This document shows, piece by piece, positions 56,241 through 64,000 of a stretch of 64,000 nucleotides of DNA. The notes under the pieces were generated by a model. It saw only the letters and a program-made list of their open reading frames with translations, was not told where the DNA came from and did not search any database. The stretch spans positions 2,603,001 through 2,667,000 of the forward strand of contig NZ_CP014616.1 in the NCBI RefSeq assembly GCF_001590685.1, written 5' to 3'. Position 1 is the stretch's first letter. Every line of letters starts with the position of its first letter. Position numbers and translations under genes: made by a program. The stretch comes from Sporosarcina psychrophila (lineage in GTDB: Bacteria > Bacillota > Bacilli > Bacillales_A > Planococcaceae).

Positions 56241-56394
56241 AATTGTCCGTCCTTCCAAGATTCCTGCATCTTCTTTATTTGTAGTTACAGGATTATTTAA
56301 AATACCAATAAAGACGCCCCTCCTATTAATCTATTATTCAATTCTTTAGCCTTTATTCTATGGGTAAAGTTGGAACCTTGCAAACTCGCTTAAA

Positions 56395-56443
56395 CAAAAA
56401 AAGCGGCCAATCCACAATCCAATCTGTGGAGGAGCCGCTTTTT
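56395..56443 (-). terminator. terminator of the late operon
   Basis: AAAAAGCGGC / GCCGCTTTTT arms with an inner CCACAatccaatcTGTGG stem, 10 bases past the endolysin stop. Confidence 0.88.
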
Positions 56444-56452
56444 ACATTCGTC

Positions 56453-57733
56453 TTATTTTTTTGTAGCGAACAAAACAGCTAGACCTACTATGTCATCGGG
56501 TTCTAACTCTTTATTCTCCCATTTTGAGCGCCACAACTCACCAAATGCACCCGCTTTGATACCTCCATTAATTACGATTTCTTGTGTAGCTTTGGATTCC
56601 AAAAGTTTCTCATAAGCTTTGCGTACCGTAGCACTTGAAAACCTCAATTCCTCATCCTCCTCCTTTGGTGGTGCGGGTGTCCCCGCTACTTTTAATTTCA
56701 ACTTGAAGTACTCAGCTAGACCATCCGCGATAGCCTCACCCTGAGCTTTTAGTTTTGCATCTGATCGTAACGCTGGAATGTCAGTTGTCGAGTCCATAAA
56801 ACCACCCTCTGTTAAGATGGCTGGCATATTAGATACTCGTGTCATATGATTATTTTTGGGCTTCACCCCCCTATCACGCAACCCCATTGCTTGCACGATG
56901 CGTGACTGAATAATTGCCGCAATATCTTTCGACGCTTTACTTGCAGTAATCTCCTGGACAAGTGTTTCGACACCGCCGTGACTACCCCACTTACCATCGA
57001 AAGCATTGTGGTGAATAGAAACGAGCGCATCAGCTTTCCATGCGTTCGCCTTATTGGTGCGTGTTGCAAGGGGGACATCTGTGTTTCCGGTCGAGTCATC
57101 TAATCTAAGGATCTGTACGTCCTGGTATTTGTTCAATCGAGCTGAACATGCCAGCAACACTTTACTATTGAAGGACCATTCCCGTTCACCATCTGGTGTT
57201 CGTTTGCCCGATGTGTTGATACCATGTCCGGCATCTAGTACGATCTTGACCATACTCTCACCTTCTTTATCGTATTTAGTTAGCTCATATTGCTCAATCA
57301 ATTTATTAAGCTTTGCAGAATAATTTACATCTGTTGCATAACCGGCATCTTTAACTGCAGCTGTTGCCTTTTTATAATCTGTTTGATTTAACACTGCTGC
57401 GTATCGATTGTGAGACTCCCATCCTGTTCCATTGGCGTATTTATTGACCAGATCTATTACGCATCCTTCAAGGGTTGGGTATTTACAAAAATCAGCATCC
57501 ATATAGTAGATAGTGCCATCCGCTTTATTCTCTGAAGTCTGTTTGGTATATATATCACCGGACCACCTGGAACCCGATTTAATTCCGAAAAGGTTGTTTG
57601 CATTCTTGGCCAGTTCAGATGTCCCGGATGCCGATTCAAGAATCCCCTGCGCAGTAATCAAAGAAGGAAGGACTCCGTGAGCCCTCCCGTGTTTGATTGC
57701 ATATGGAGCTAAATCATCGATAAAAGCCGTCAC
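56453..57733 (-). CDS. bifunctional endolysin (glucosaminidase + amidase)
   Basis: 426 residues. The N-terminal glucosaminidase domain (about 5-145: ITAQGILESASGTSELAKNA, NNLFGIKS; catalytic Glu in LESASG) is followed by an N-acetylmuramoyl-L-alanine amidase (Amidase_3, about 160-345: VLDAGHGINTSG zinc His, GEREWSFN zinc Glu, SIHHNAFDG zinc His, LTEGGFMDS catalytic Glu). A C-terminal 55-residue part (VRKAYEKLLESKATQEIVIN) may bind the wall. No signal peptide, so export depends on the holin. GTG 57733 overlaps the holin stop. Confidence 0.93.
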   Translation of the reverse strand: MTAFIDDLAPYAIKHGRAHGVLPSLITAQGILESASGTSELAKNANNLFGIKSGSRWSGDIYTKQTSENKADGTIYYMDADFCKYPTLEGCVIDLVNKYANGTGWESHNRYAAVLNQTDYKKATAAVKDAGYATDVNYSAKLNKLIEQYELTKYDKEGESMVKIVLDAGHGINTSGKRTPDGEREWSFNSKVLLACSARLNKYQDVQILRLDDSTGNTDVPLATRTNKANAWKADALVSIHHNAFDGKWGSHGGVETLVQEITASKASKDIAAIIQSRIVQAMGLRDRGVKPKNNHMTRVSNMPAILTEGGFMDSTTDIPALRSDAKLKAQGEAIADGLAEYFKLKLKVAGTPAPPKEEDEELRFSSATVRKAYEKLLESKATQEIVINGGIKAGAFGELWRSKWENKELEPDDIVGLAVLFATKK

Positions 57734-57978
57734 TTTAGACCTCGTTGCTTAAGTGCTCGCTCCTGTTCCTTTGCCCGTTTTCTTACTAGATACGTATTCT
57801 TCCACACACCATAAATGATGAGAAAGAACGGTACGGCCGCAATCAGTACGACAACGAAAGCGTCAATCGACTCCTGGTTAAACCATTCAAATTTCACGTT
57901 AAGTGTACCCAAAAATAAAAGGACAGCTGATAGCCATCCCCCGAACATTGCTACATATTGTTTTAGTTTGTCATCCAT
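57730..57978 (-). CDS. SPP1-type holin
   Basis: 82 residues: two membrane helices (about 10-27, 40-60), Lys/Arg-rich C-terminus (VRKRAKEQERALKQRGLK). The VEWFNQESIDAFVVVL-like central part and size match the SPP1 holin family. GGAGGATGATAAAAG precedes ATG 57978; coupled to the endolysin. Confidence 0.88.
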   Translation of the reverse strand: MDDKLKQYVAMFGGWLSAVLLFLGTLNVKFEWFNQESIDAFVVVLIAAVPFFLIIYGVWKNTYLVRKRAKEQERALKQRGLK

Positions 57979-58002
57979 CTTTTATCATCCTCCATCACTT
58001 TA

Positions 58003-58404
58003 TTAAGGTAAGAAATGTTGTATCACATAATAAATCGCACCGCCAGAACTCAACAGACCCACGATGCCTCCACTCACTTTTAGGAAGACGGTAGACAATG
58101 TGTTGAGTTTAGCCATGCGTAATTCATGTGTTTGCGCTGTGCGTGCAGATTGATACCCCATCGCATTCTCAACGATAGTAAACAACTTAGCTGTTTGCTC
58201 ACGCATAGTTGAACGGGTTTCTTGATTCTCTCTCATTACCGTATTTTCAAGCTTCATTGCATTTTCTTCTAAGTTTCTTAAGCGCTCATCATGGTGCAAA
58301 TCTGATTTTTCTAGCGCCGCAATCTTTATGGCGTGGACATCAATTTGTTCGCCTTGATGTCTAACCGTTTCAAACATAGATGATCCTATAGTTACGTCTG
58401 GCAT
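58003..58404 (-). CDS. XhlA-like hemolysin/lysis protein
   Basis: 133 residues: a long coiled coil (about 10-90, with regular charged repeats HHDERLRNLEENAMKLENTV) and one C-terminal membrane helix (about 105-130). This is the XhlA topology of Bacillus prophages, which acts with the holin. Second in-frame ATG at residue 10 is possible. Confidence 0.8.
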   Translation of the reverse strand: MPDVTIGSSMFETVRHQGEQIDVHAIKIAALEKSDLHHDERLRNLEENAMKLENTVMRENQETRSTMREQTAKLFTIVENAMGYQSARTAQTHELRMAKLNTLSTVFLKVSGGIVGLLSSGGAIYYVIQHFLP

Positions 58405-58440
58405 CCCTCATTTCACTCCCCTTTCTCTGTTTTTGGATAA

Positions 58441-58470
58441 AGAAAAAGAACGCCGCGATTGGACGTTCTT
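58441..58470 (-). terminator. terminator of cargo gene 1
   Basis: GAACGtcc...ggCGTTC hairpin followed by TTTTTCTTT on the minus strand; near-identical to the terminator at 59151-59180. Confidence 0.8.
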
Positions 58471-58487
58471 AGTTACTCTGTTTTTTA

Positions 58488-59018
58488 TTATTTTTCTCTT
58501 TTCACTTCTTTAAATTTAATAGTTGAGATATCTTGGATAAAATAGATTACCCCTTTATTGTTTCGAACCAAATATCCTCTTTTACCACTATGTTTTATTA
58601 ATTTCCATTCTGGTTTTTCATCAGTTTCATTAATCAACACATAATAATCATATTTGGGTGTTATCAAATATAAAATCACCTTCAGAACAACTATTATTAT
58701 GAAGGTGATTACGATATCAACTAAAAGATAAGCTATAAAAACTATCCAATCCGAAGATTTTTCTACCAACTCCACCCTTACATCCGAAGTAGTTATTATC
58801 AAAACGAAGAACATACTTACAAAAGTAGCGCAGATTAAAAATAACTCTTGATAAATATTTATTAGATTTGAATTTAATTTTCTTTCTAATTGAATATTAT
58901 TAAAGTTCTCAATTACCGTTTTTATTATATAAATAACCCATGGTCCTAAAATGGCTAGTAATGCCATTAACCATTTGTGTTCATCTAAAACTTTCAACGC
59001 CTCAATAATAACTAACAC
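58488..59018 (-). CDS. hypothetical membrane protein, cargo gene 1
   Basis: 176 residues with hydrophobic helices at about 14-34, 60-80 and 88-118 and a C-terminal cytosolic 50-residue segment (YYVLINETDEKPEWKLIKHS, then GKRGYLVRNNKGVIYFIQDI). AGGGAGATATT precedes GTG 59018. No family recognised. It has its own terminator, and lies between tail and lysis genes, the position of phage morons. Confidence 0.65.
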   Translation of the reverse strand: MLVIIEALKVLDEHKWLMALLAILGPWVIYIIKTVIENFNNIQLERKLNSNLINIYQELFLICATFVSMFFVLIITTSDVRVELVEKSSDWIVFIAYLLVDIVITFIIIVVLKVILYLITPKYDYYVLINETDEKPEWKLIKHSGKRGYLVRNNKGVIYFIQDISTIKFKEVKREK

Positions 59019-59150
59019 AATATCTCCCTCTTTCTATATCCATGTTCTTACTATCGACTTTGAAAGAGGACTTTACATGATTCATAAACAATTCATATTA
59101 CCTACCTCGTCGATTCTTCTTACATCCCACACACCTTCATATTTTTAGGT

Positions 59151-59180
59151 AAAGAAAAAGAACGCCCCGGGGACGTTCCG
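59151..59180 (-). terminator. terminator of cargo gene 2
   Basis: GAACGtccccgggGCGTTC-type hairpin followed by TTTTTCTTT on the minus strand. Confidence 0.75.
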
Positions 59181-59193
59181 CACTACGTATCCT

Positions 59194-59616
59194 CTAGTAT
59201 TGTAGTTTGACAGTTAACTCATCAATTTTTTCTTCCATAATTTTTAATTCCAGTCCGAATTCGTTCTCGATTTCCTTTAGAATAACTTCTTCCTCAAGTC
59301 CTTTTAACCTTAACTTTTTTGTTTGATTAGCAACTTTAATAAATAAAGGAATACAAGATAAAATATAAAACCTTACAACTGAAGCCCCAGTGGGCCCTAA
59401 AGTATCCGTCTTAGTTTTATCAATAACTTCCTCTTTGAAGTTGAAACTCTCCAATTGTTCTCCGAGCTGTTCTAAAGCTCTTAGATTCAATAAATTCCCA
59501 GTCCCACTTGAAAGTTCACCTGTTAAGTTAATTACTTTGTTTAATACCTTCGGTTGAAAACCGTCAACATATTTGTTTAAACACCAGTCCATTGCTCTTA
59601 CAACTTTTATGATCAT
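59194..59616 (-). CDS. hypothetical helical protein, cargo gene 2
   Basis: 140 residues, mainly helical: VNRVIN-type N-terminus (FQPKVLNKVINLTGELSSGT), a hydrophobic stretch (about 78-100, GASVVRFYILSCIPLFIKVA), and an acidic helical C-terminus (EEEVILKEIENEFGLELKIM). GAGGGGGA precedes ATG 59616; longer frame not supported. No family recognised; own terminator. Confidence 0.6.
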   Translation of the reverse strand: MIIKVVRAMDWCLNKYVDGFQPKVLNKVINLTGELSSGTGNLLNLRALEQLGEQLESFNFKEEVIDKTKTDTLGPTGASVVRFYILSCIPLFIKVANQTKKLRLKGLEEEVILKEIENEFGLELKIMEEKIDELTVKLQY

Positions 59617-59778
59617 AAAACTATCTCCCCCTCTATCTTCCAATATTCGACAGACAGGTAAGTAAATCCTTCTAATTCCCAAAAAATATCCTTCTTCTCA
59701 AATCATCTCCGTCTTCATCGCAATTAACACAGTATCAGATCATAGAAGTAAATAGAATGCCATTAGTTAAATGTGACT

Positions 59779-60003
59779 TCATACAGATTCACCCACTTCC
59801 GCAAATCGACTCGCTACGTTCTGTCGAACCAACGCCGATAGACTGACAATAGACTCATTCCCTGCATACTCCTCCGCCGTCAGTGGCACATAGCCGCTAA
59901 GATTAATTGTACGTTCATCATCATGCCCCTGGAAAAATACCTGCACACTCACGATTTGACCTTCTTTGTAGCTCATGTTTACATTTGTGATTTGAATATT
60001 CAT
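59779..60003 (-). CDS. phage hypothetical protein
   Basis: 74 residues, beta-rich, acidic (SYKEGQIVSVQVFFQGHDDE, TINLSGYVPLTAEEYAGNES). ATG 60003 overlaps the preceding small gene (ATGA type). Small proteins in this place, between the tail fibre and lysis genes, are common in Siphoviridae; function unknown. Confidence 0.7.
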   Translation of the reverse strand: MNIQITNVNMSYKEGQIVSVQVFFQGHDDERTINLSGYVPLTAEEYAGNESIVSLSALVRQNVASRFAEVGESV

Positions 60004-60173
60004 TCTGCATCATCCTCCACTTTTCCTGATTTTAGTTGTTCGTTTTCTGCTGTTAATTGCTGATTGTCCAATTCCCTTTGAGTGGCAAGTGCGAAATAAA
60101 TTGCCCTTTCCTCACTTAACCTTGTGAGTTGATTTTTCAAGTCTGTGATGACGTGGTCAGCTTGTGCTTCCAT
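60000..60173 (-). CDS. small coiled-coil phage protein
   Basis: 57 residues: MEAQADHVITDLKNQLTRLS, EERAIYFALATQRELDNQQL and TAENEQLKSGKVEDDAE, a coiled coil along most of its length. Start adjoins the preceding stop (TAAATG) and its TGA overlaps the next ATG, so it is a true member of the operon. Confidence 0.8.
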   Translation of the reverse strand: MEAQADHVITDLKNQLTRLSEERAIYFALATQRELDNQQLTAENEQLKSGKVEDDAE

Positions 60174-60380
60174 TTATTCCATCTCCTTTAGTTTTGTAAT
60201 GACAACTCTTAATTCTCTTGCTAATTTCTGACGTTCACGCAAAGATTGCTTATTGTAGGTTTCAGATAAATTTTGATTCAGCTGTCTGTATTTTTTACTC
60301 CGAGTATCGTAGAGTTGTTTTTCCTCGAAGCTGTCGACATAGAAAACTTCTATATTGCCATCCCCGTTTTTACGCAACAT
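60174..60380 (-). CDS. small basic phage protein
   Basis: 68 residues: MLRKNGDGNIEVFYVDSFEE, then a basic helical tail (SLRERQKLARELRVVITKLK). ATG 60380 lies just inside the end of the tail gene; the longer frame upstream is a shadow of it. It resembles the XkdX/short post-tail proteins by position only. Confidence 0.7.
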   Translation of the reverse strand: MLRKNGDGNIEVFYVDSFEEKQLYDTRSKKYRQLNQNLSETYNKQSLRERQKLARELRVVITKLKEME

Positions 60381-60381
60381 T

Positions 60382-63300
60382 TTAATAGGCAACAGATTCA
60401 ACCTCGCTTTCAAGGGTAGCTTCGAGCCGCACATCTTCAAAACCACGTCTTTTAGCTTTAATTTCATAAACAAAAGGGATATTGTCACCTTTTACAACGA
60501 AAGAATCCGCATTCATCGAATCTAAATCAACGTAAATTAAGCCTATCCCGTATGGTGCCAGGAAGACTTCGTAATCGATGTCGGTGTTGACGGTTTCTTT
60601 AAATAAAGGGTCGATTTCTATAATACATTCGCCTTCCGCAACTGTCCCACGACCGATATCGCCGAAATAGTATTCAGCGGTTTCATAAGCTGAAATACTT
60701 ACCACACCTTGTGATGTTGGGACAGATGCGTTCTTAGAACCGTACACATTTAAATCGTTAAACACTGACAGGCTATTAGAGGTGACGTGTCCTGAGAGCA
60801 TTATAGTAGGAGAGAATATCTCCAACCCAGTACCGGCAAGCGTCAATTCTGCTTGCGCTCCAGTTTCCCAGTTGCCGAACTGTAGGAGTGATTGTTTCTT
60901 GTTTTGGTGCATTCTAGTTATTAACTTTACCGAGCTTTCTGTCCATTCGCTGATTACCATCCCGTTATAAATACGGACTTGTCCGACTGAAGTAGATGGG
61001 GATACAATTTCGAAACCTCTTAACTCTCCTGACGCAATTTTATTAGCATTAATGCTATCGATTTTGGCATTTGTGATCGACGCATTGGCAATTTTCGCCC
61101 CGTCAACCGCTAAGTTCCCAATCTGTGCATTCGTAACTGCCAAATTTTCAATTTGCGCTGTCCCTATCGCCGCATTTCCCACTTTTAATTTAGTAATAGC
61201 CCCATTAGCAATTGCCGCTGTGCCGACTGCTAATGCACCGATTTTAACGCTTGTGATAGCCGCATTAGCGATTTGAGCATTACCAACCGCCAGGTTTGCG
61301 ATTACCGTGAGACCGTTTACTATACTGACGTCACCGACTAGTTCAATCTTCGCCGCTTGTAATTTAGCTGATTCCGTTGATAGGTTGAATGCAGCAATTA
61401 CACCGTCTTTGCTGACCTTTGCGTTGATTTGTCCGGGTAAAACATTCAAGCTTGCTTCAGCCGTTGACAATCTTCCTGTGATGCTGTCCACACTTGACTG
61501 AGTGGCTTTCAGCGCGACTTGTCCTGCTAGTGTTACGATGCTGCCCTCGGCTGTCGAAATGCGGCCTGAAACTGTGGAGATTGCACCGTCGATGTCCTCG
61601 GGAGCCGGTGTCCAGTCTGTGACTTTGTTTCCGCGCTCGAGCTTAACACTAAAATTCTTTATATCACTAACCGTAAGAGCAGAGTTGTCGGCTTTTCTTC
61701 CTAAATACCTAAAAAATGCTGTATCACTTAATGTTTTAAATGTGCGGCTACTTATCCAAGCACTATCTTTTAATAAATTAAAATTAACGTCATATTCGTA
61801 AATAACTATGCCGTAGGTATTATCAAAATGTGTATAAGTGTAATCCGTACTTGCTTCGGCTTTAATATATGGCATAAACCGTATCCTCGTCGTAGCGCTT
61901 GTGGGTATTTGGGGACTACCCAAAACCGTGGTATAGCTCCCATTCTCCCACCCACTATTTACCTGAAATAGGTTCCGTCCACCAATACCCAAGTTATTAA
62001 AATCGGTTTGACTCACTTTGGTAGTGATTTGATTTGCTTGTACAGTAAGACTTGCCTCCGCGCTCGAGATTCTCGTTGTCAAAGAGTTAACTGTTGATGC
62101 GTCGGCTTTAGTGCTAACCTTTGTATCCGTTTCTCCCCTAGTGTAAACATCCGACTTGCTGGCTTTAAGTGCAATGCCATCGTTTGCCACTTTTAAAGAC
62201 GCTTCGGCAGTTGAGATGCGCTGTTCGACAGTAGATACACGGGAGTTGTCAGCTTTATTGTTTAATAGACTGTTGGCGTCGGTCTTGGTATACACGTCTG
62301 TTCTATTAGCTTTTAAAAGAATATCGGCTGCGGTTTGATTAGTCAACGTCTCAACAGTCGAGATGCGACCGGCATCGCCTCGCTCGAACGTAATACTGAA
62401 ATTCTTTATATCACTAACCGTAAGAGCAGAGTTGTCGGCTTTTCTTCCTACAAATCTAAAAAATGCCGTATCACTTAATGTTTTGAAAGTACTACTATCC
62501 AGCCAAGCACTATCTTTTAATAAATTAAGATTAATGTCATATTCGTAAATAGCTATGCCGTAGGTTTTATCAAAGTTTGTATAGGTGTAATTTGTATTTG
62601 CTTTTGCTTCGATATATGGCGTGAATCTAATCCTAGTGGGGGCGATTATTGGCGTTTGAGGACTACCCAAAACTAAGGTATATTGCCCGTTCTCCCATCC
62701 ACTGTTCACTTTAAATAAATTTCGACTACCAATTTCAAGGTTGTCAAATTCCGCCTGACTCACCTTAGTCGTAATCAGCCCAGACTGCACGACAAGACTA
62801 GCTTCGGCCGTTGACATTCTACCTTTCACCGCGTCTAAATCAACCTGTTTCGCCCGCAGTGCAATCTCGTTAGCAACTTGGTTAATACTTGTATCAGCCG
62901 CGTCCAACCTCGATACGATGCCGTTTTTGTCAGCAGTGTAACTTACAGTGGACACTTTACTGTTTACGGCATTATCCGTTTCTGCCTTGGTATAGGTATC
63001 AGCTCTATTGGCTTTGGTGACCAGCTGACCGTTTACCCAAGTGGCATCGACTTTCTGTGCAATATCAGCTTCCAACGAACTTTTTGCGGTGTTGATTTTA
63101 TTCTGAGCTTCCATCGCGGCTGCTTGAATGGCATCCGATTTTGCTTTCCCCGCCTCCACAAACGCATAAGTTTCCGCCGCAATCCTTGCCGCATCAGCCT
63201 TAGCCTTGGCATCAAGTGCTGCCGCTGTTTTAACTGCATCAGCTTTATTAGTAGCGTCATGTTCGGCTTCCTGTTTGGCAAGGATAGCCGCTAAGATACG

Positions 63301-64000
63301 TGCTTGTTCTTCAGCTGCAGTCTTGCCGTCGGTGTATTCAATGTTGGGTAGTCGGATTTTGTCCAGGGCTTCTTTTGAAAGTAAATCCGCTACTTTACTT
63401 AATTCTTCTAGTTCTTTCGCAATTTCGGGTCCGAATAAAATATCATCGGAGACCACACGGCCCGTTTGTGCCATCACTTCTGTGGAAAAAGCCCCTGCAA
63501 CTCCATGTGTATTGACAGCGCGCACACGAAAATACCATTGTTCATTTGTGTTAGCGTCGTGATTGTACCCGCTAGTTTTACCGCGATAAATTAAATTAGG
63601 TGCATCCGGCGTGAATCCCTTAACTCGGGAGGCGTACACTTCGTAGTTTGCAATGTAAATAGTACGGTCGAAATCCCATTCGAGGATGATTGTTTTAAAT
63701 GCTCCGGTTGCAGCGACATTAAGAACCTGTCCTGGTGTGACGTTTTTTATGTCTTCGTCGGTTACGGGTCCACTATCACCACCTAGATCCCATATCCCAC
63801 CTTTATCATTCAGCTTGGCTTCGATTCTATCCAAACGCTCGCTGTCGCCACTGTATATATCAATATGTTGCCCTAGTTCAACGCGCCCCGTATTGTCGGG
63901 ATCCGCCACATCATATTCGTAGGAAATTACTCTTTCTTCCACTTCAATTGGATCGGCAAAGGAACGATCAACAGCGAATGTTGTATCCCCGAGACGCACC
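60382..64000 (-). CDS. phage tail protein with FN3 and repeated binding-type modules, partial
   Basis: At least 1205 residues, open at the window edge. From the visible N-side: tail-associated segment (1-75), a fibronectin type III domain (about 88-182, APNLIYRGKTSGYNHDANTN), an Ala/Lys-rich coiled coil (about 200-320), then alternating coiled-coil segments (RISTAEASL...) and two copies of a 118-residue module beginning GxRNLFxVNSGWENG (62377-62730 and 61630-61983), a VGNAAIGTAQIENLAVTNAQ-type hexapeptide run (61040-61300), and a beta-rich C-terminal domain. Host-recognition tail protein of a siphovirus. Confidence 0.88.
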   Translation of the reverse strand, partial: VRLGDTTFAVDRSFADPIEVEERVISYEYDVADPDNTGRVELGQHIDIYSGDSERLDRIEAKLNDKGGIWDLGGDSGPVTDEDIKNVTPGQVLNVAATGAFKTIILEWDFDRTIYIANYEVYASRVKGFTPDAPNLIYRGKTSGYNHDANTNEQWYFRVRAVNTHGVAGAFSTEVMAQTGRVVSDDILFGPEIAKELEELSKVADLLSKEALDKIRLPNIEYTDGKTAAEEQARILAAILAKQEAEHDATNKADAVKTAAALDAKAKADAARIAAETYAFVEAGKAKSDAIQAAAMEAQNKINTAKSSLEADIAQKVDATWVNGQLVTKANRADTYTKAETDNAVNSKVSTVSYTADKNGIVSRLDAADTSINQVANEIALRAKQVDLDAVKGRMSTAEASLVVQSGLITTKVSQAEFDNLEIGSRNLFKVNSGWENGQYTLVLGSPQTPIIAPTRIRFTPYIEAKANTNYTYTNFDKTYGIAIYEYDINLNLLKDSAWLDSSTFKTLSDTAFFRFVGRKADNSALTVSDIKNFSITFERGDAGRISTVETLTNQTAADILLKANRTDVYTKTDANSLLNNKADNSRVSTVEQRISTAEASLKVANDGIALKASKSDVYTRGETDTKVSTKADASTVNSLTTRISSAEASLTVQANQITTKVSQTDFNNLGIGGRNLFQVNSGWENGSYTTVLGSPQIPTSATTRIRFMPYIKAEASTDYTYTHFDNTYGIVIYEYDVNFNLLKDSAWISSRTFKTLSDTAFFRYLGRKADNSALTVSDIKNFSVKLERGNKVTDWTPAPEDIDGAISTVSGRISTAEGSIVTLAGQVALKATQSSVDSITGRLSTAEASLNVLPGQINAKVSKDGVIAAFNLSTESAKLQAAKIELVGDVSIVNGLTVIANLAVGNAQIANAAITSVKIGALAVGTAAIANGAITKLKVGNAAIGTAQIENLAVTNAQIGNLAVDGAKIANASITNAKIDSINANKIASGELRGFEIVSPSTSVGQVRIYNGMVISEWTESSVKLITRMHQNKKQSLLQFGNWETGAQAELTLAGTGLEIFSPTIMLSGHVTSNSLSVFNDLNVYGSKNASVPTSQGVVSISAYETAEYYFGDIGRGTVAEGECIIEIDPLFKETVNTDIDYEVFLAPYGIGLIYVDLDSMNADSFVVKGDNIPFVYEIKAKRRGFEDVRLEATLESEVESVAY
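61630..62730 (-). repeat. two direct copies of a 354-base module in the tail gene
   Basis: 62377-62730 and 61630-61983, offset 747 bases, in the same frame. Shared residues include RNLF.VNSGWENG, YTYT.FD.TYGI, IYEYD, LLKDSAW and FKTLSDTAFFR, and ADNSALTVSDIKNFS. DNA identity is high over long stretches. This is intragenic duplication. Confidence 0.85.

Larger units (their letters stand above)
49734..64000. mobile_element. prophage, attachment-site end (partial)
   Basis: Everything from the comGC junction to the window end: accessory genes, an SOS promoter, endolysin-holin-XhlA cassette and a large tail protein, with late genes on the minus strand. Order tail, lysis, accessory, attachment site is typical of Siphoviridae-type temperate phages of Gram-positive bacteria. 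Integrase, repressor, replication, packaging and head genes must lie beyond 64,000, with comGA-comGB on the far side. Confidence 0.85.

Noticed and set aside
1..64000. CRISPR arrays, tRNA or rRNA genes
   Set aside because: No regular short repeats with spacers and no tRNA-like or rRNA segments were seen on either strand.

Overview
This window looks like chromosome of a low-to-moderate GC, endospore-forming Bacillales of the Planococcaceae type (Sporosarcina-like; an inference from gene order and protein character, not a search). Almost all genes are on the minus strand, with AGGAGG-type ribosome sites and frequent TTG/GTG starts. From about 1 to 49.7 kb the order follows the Bacillus subtilis yqi-yqh-gcv-comG block.

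Layout: (1) 1-13.2 kb, branched-chain acid catabolism: methylmalonyl-CoA mutase (mcmA, mcmB partial), branched-chain 2-oxoacid dehydrogenase (bkdAA, bkdAB, bkdB, lpdV), buk, leucine dehydrogenase (bcd), ptb and the regulator bkdR. Two copies of a structured dispersed repeat interrupt this cluster. (2) 13.2-15.9 kb, yqzF, a phosphodiesterase and a DUF342 protein. (3) 15.9-17.1 kb, a gene-poor gap bounded by a second copy of the spo0A 3' end. (4) 17-30.6 kb, spo0A, spoIVB, recN, argR, tlyA, dxs, ispA, xseB, xseA, folD, nusB, yqhY, accC, accB. (5) 30.7-33.8 kb, a reduced spoIIIA operon that starts at spoIIIAC behind its own sigma-E-like promoter; spoIIIAA and spoIIIAB are missing and spoIIIAF is cut to about 55 codons. 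(6) 33.8-47.4 kb, efp, pepP-like, aroQ, yqhR, yqhQ, lipM, an ABC exporter, small membrane proteins, yqhL, and gcvT-gcvPA-gcvPB behind a tandem glycine riboswitch. (7) 47.5-49.7 kb, aroK and the 3' half of the comG pilus operon (comGG to comGD).

At 49,734 comGC is cut just after the position of its prepilin cleavage motif, and the rest of the window is prophage: an attachment-side accessory region (CxxC protein, SLH-domain surface protein, SOS-controlled yolD/WYL pair, an ECF-type sigma and its membrane partner between two copies of a palindrome), then the lysis cassette (bifunctional endolysin, holin, XhlA-like), two self-contained cargo genes, and a very large tail protein that leaves the window. 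The integrase, comGA and comGB should lie beyond position 64,000. The insertion removes the comG promoter side and the processing site of the major pseudopilin, so natural transformation should be blocked in the lysogen and could be restored by precise excision. This, the reduced spoIIIA operon, the duplicated spo0A end and a BkdR without its sigma-54 contact loop are the main observations.
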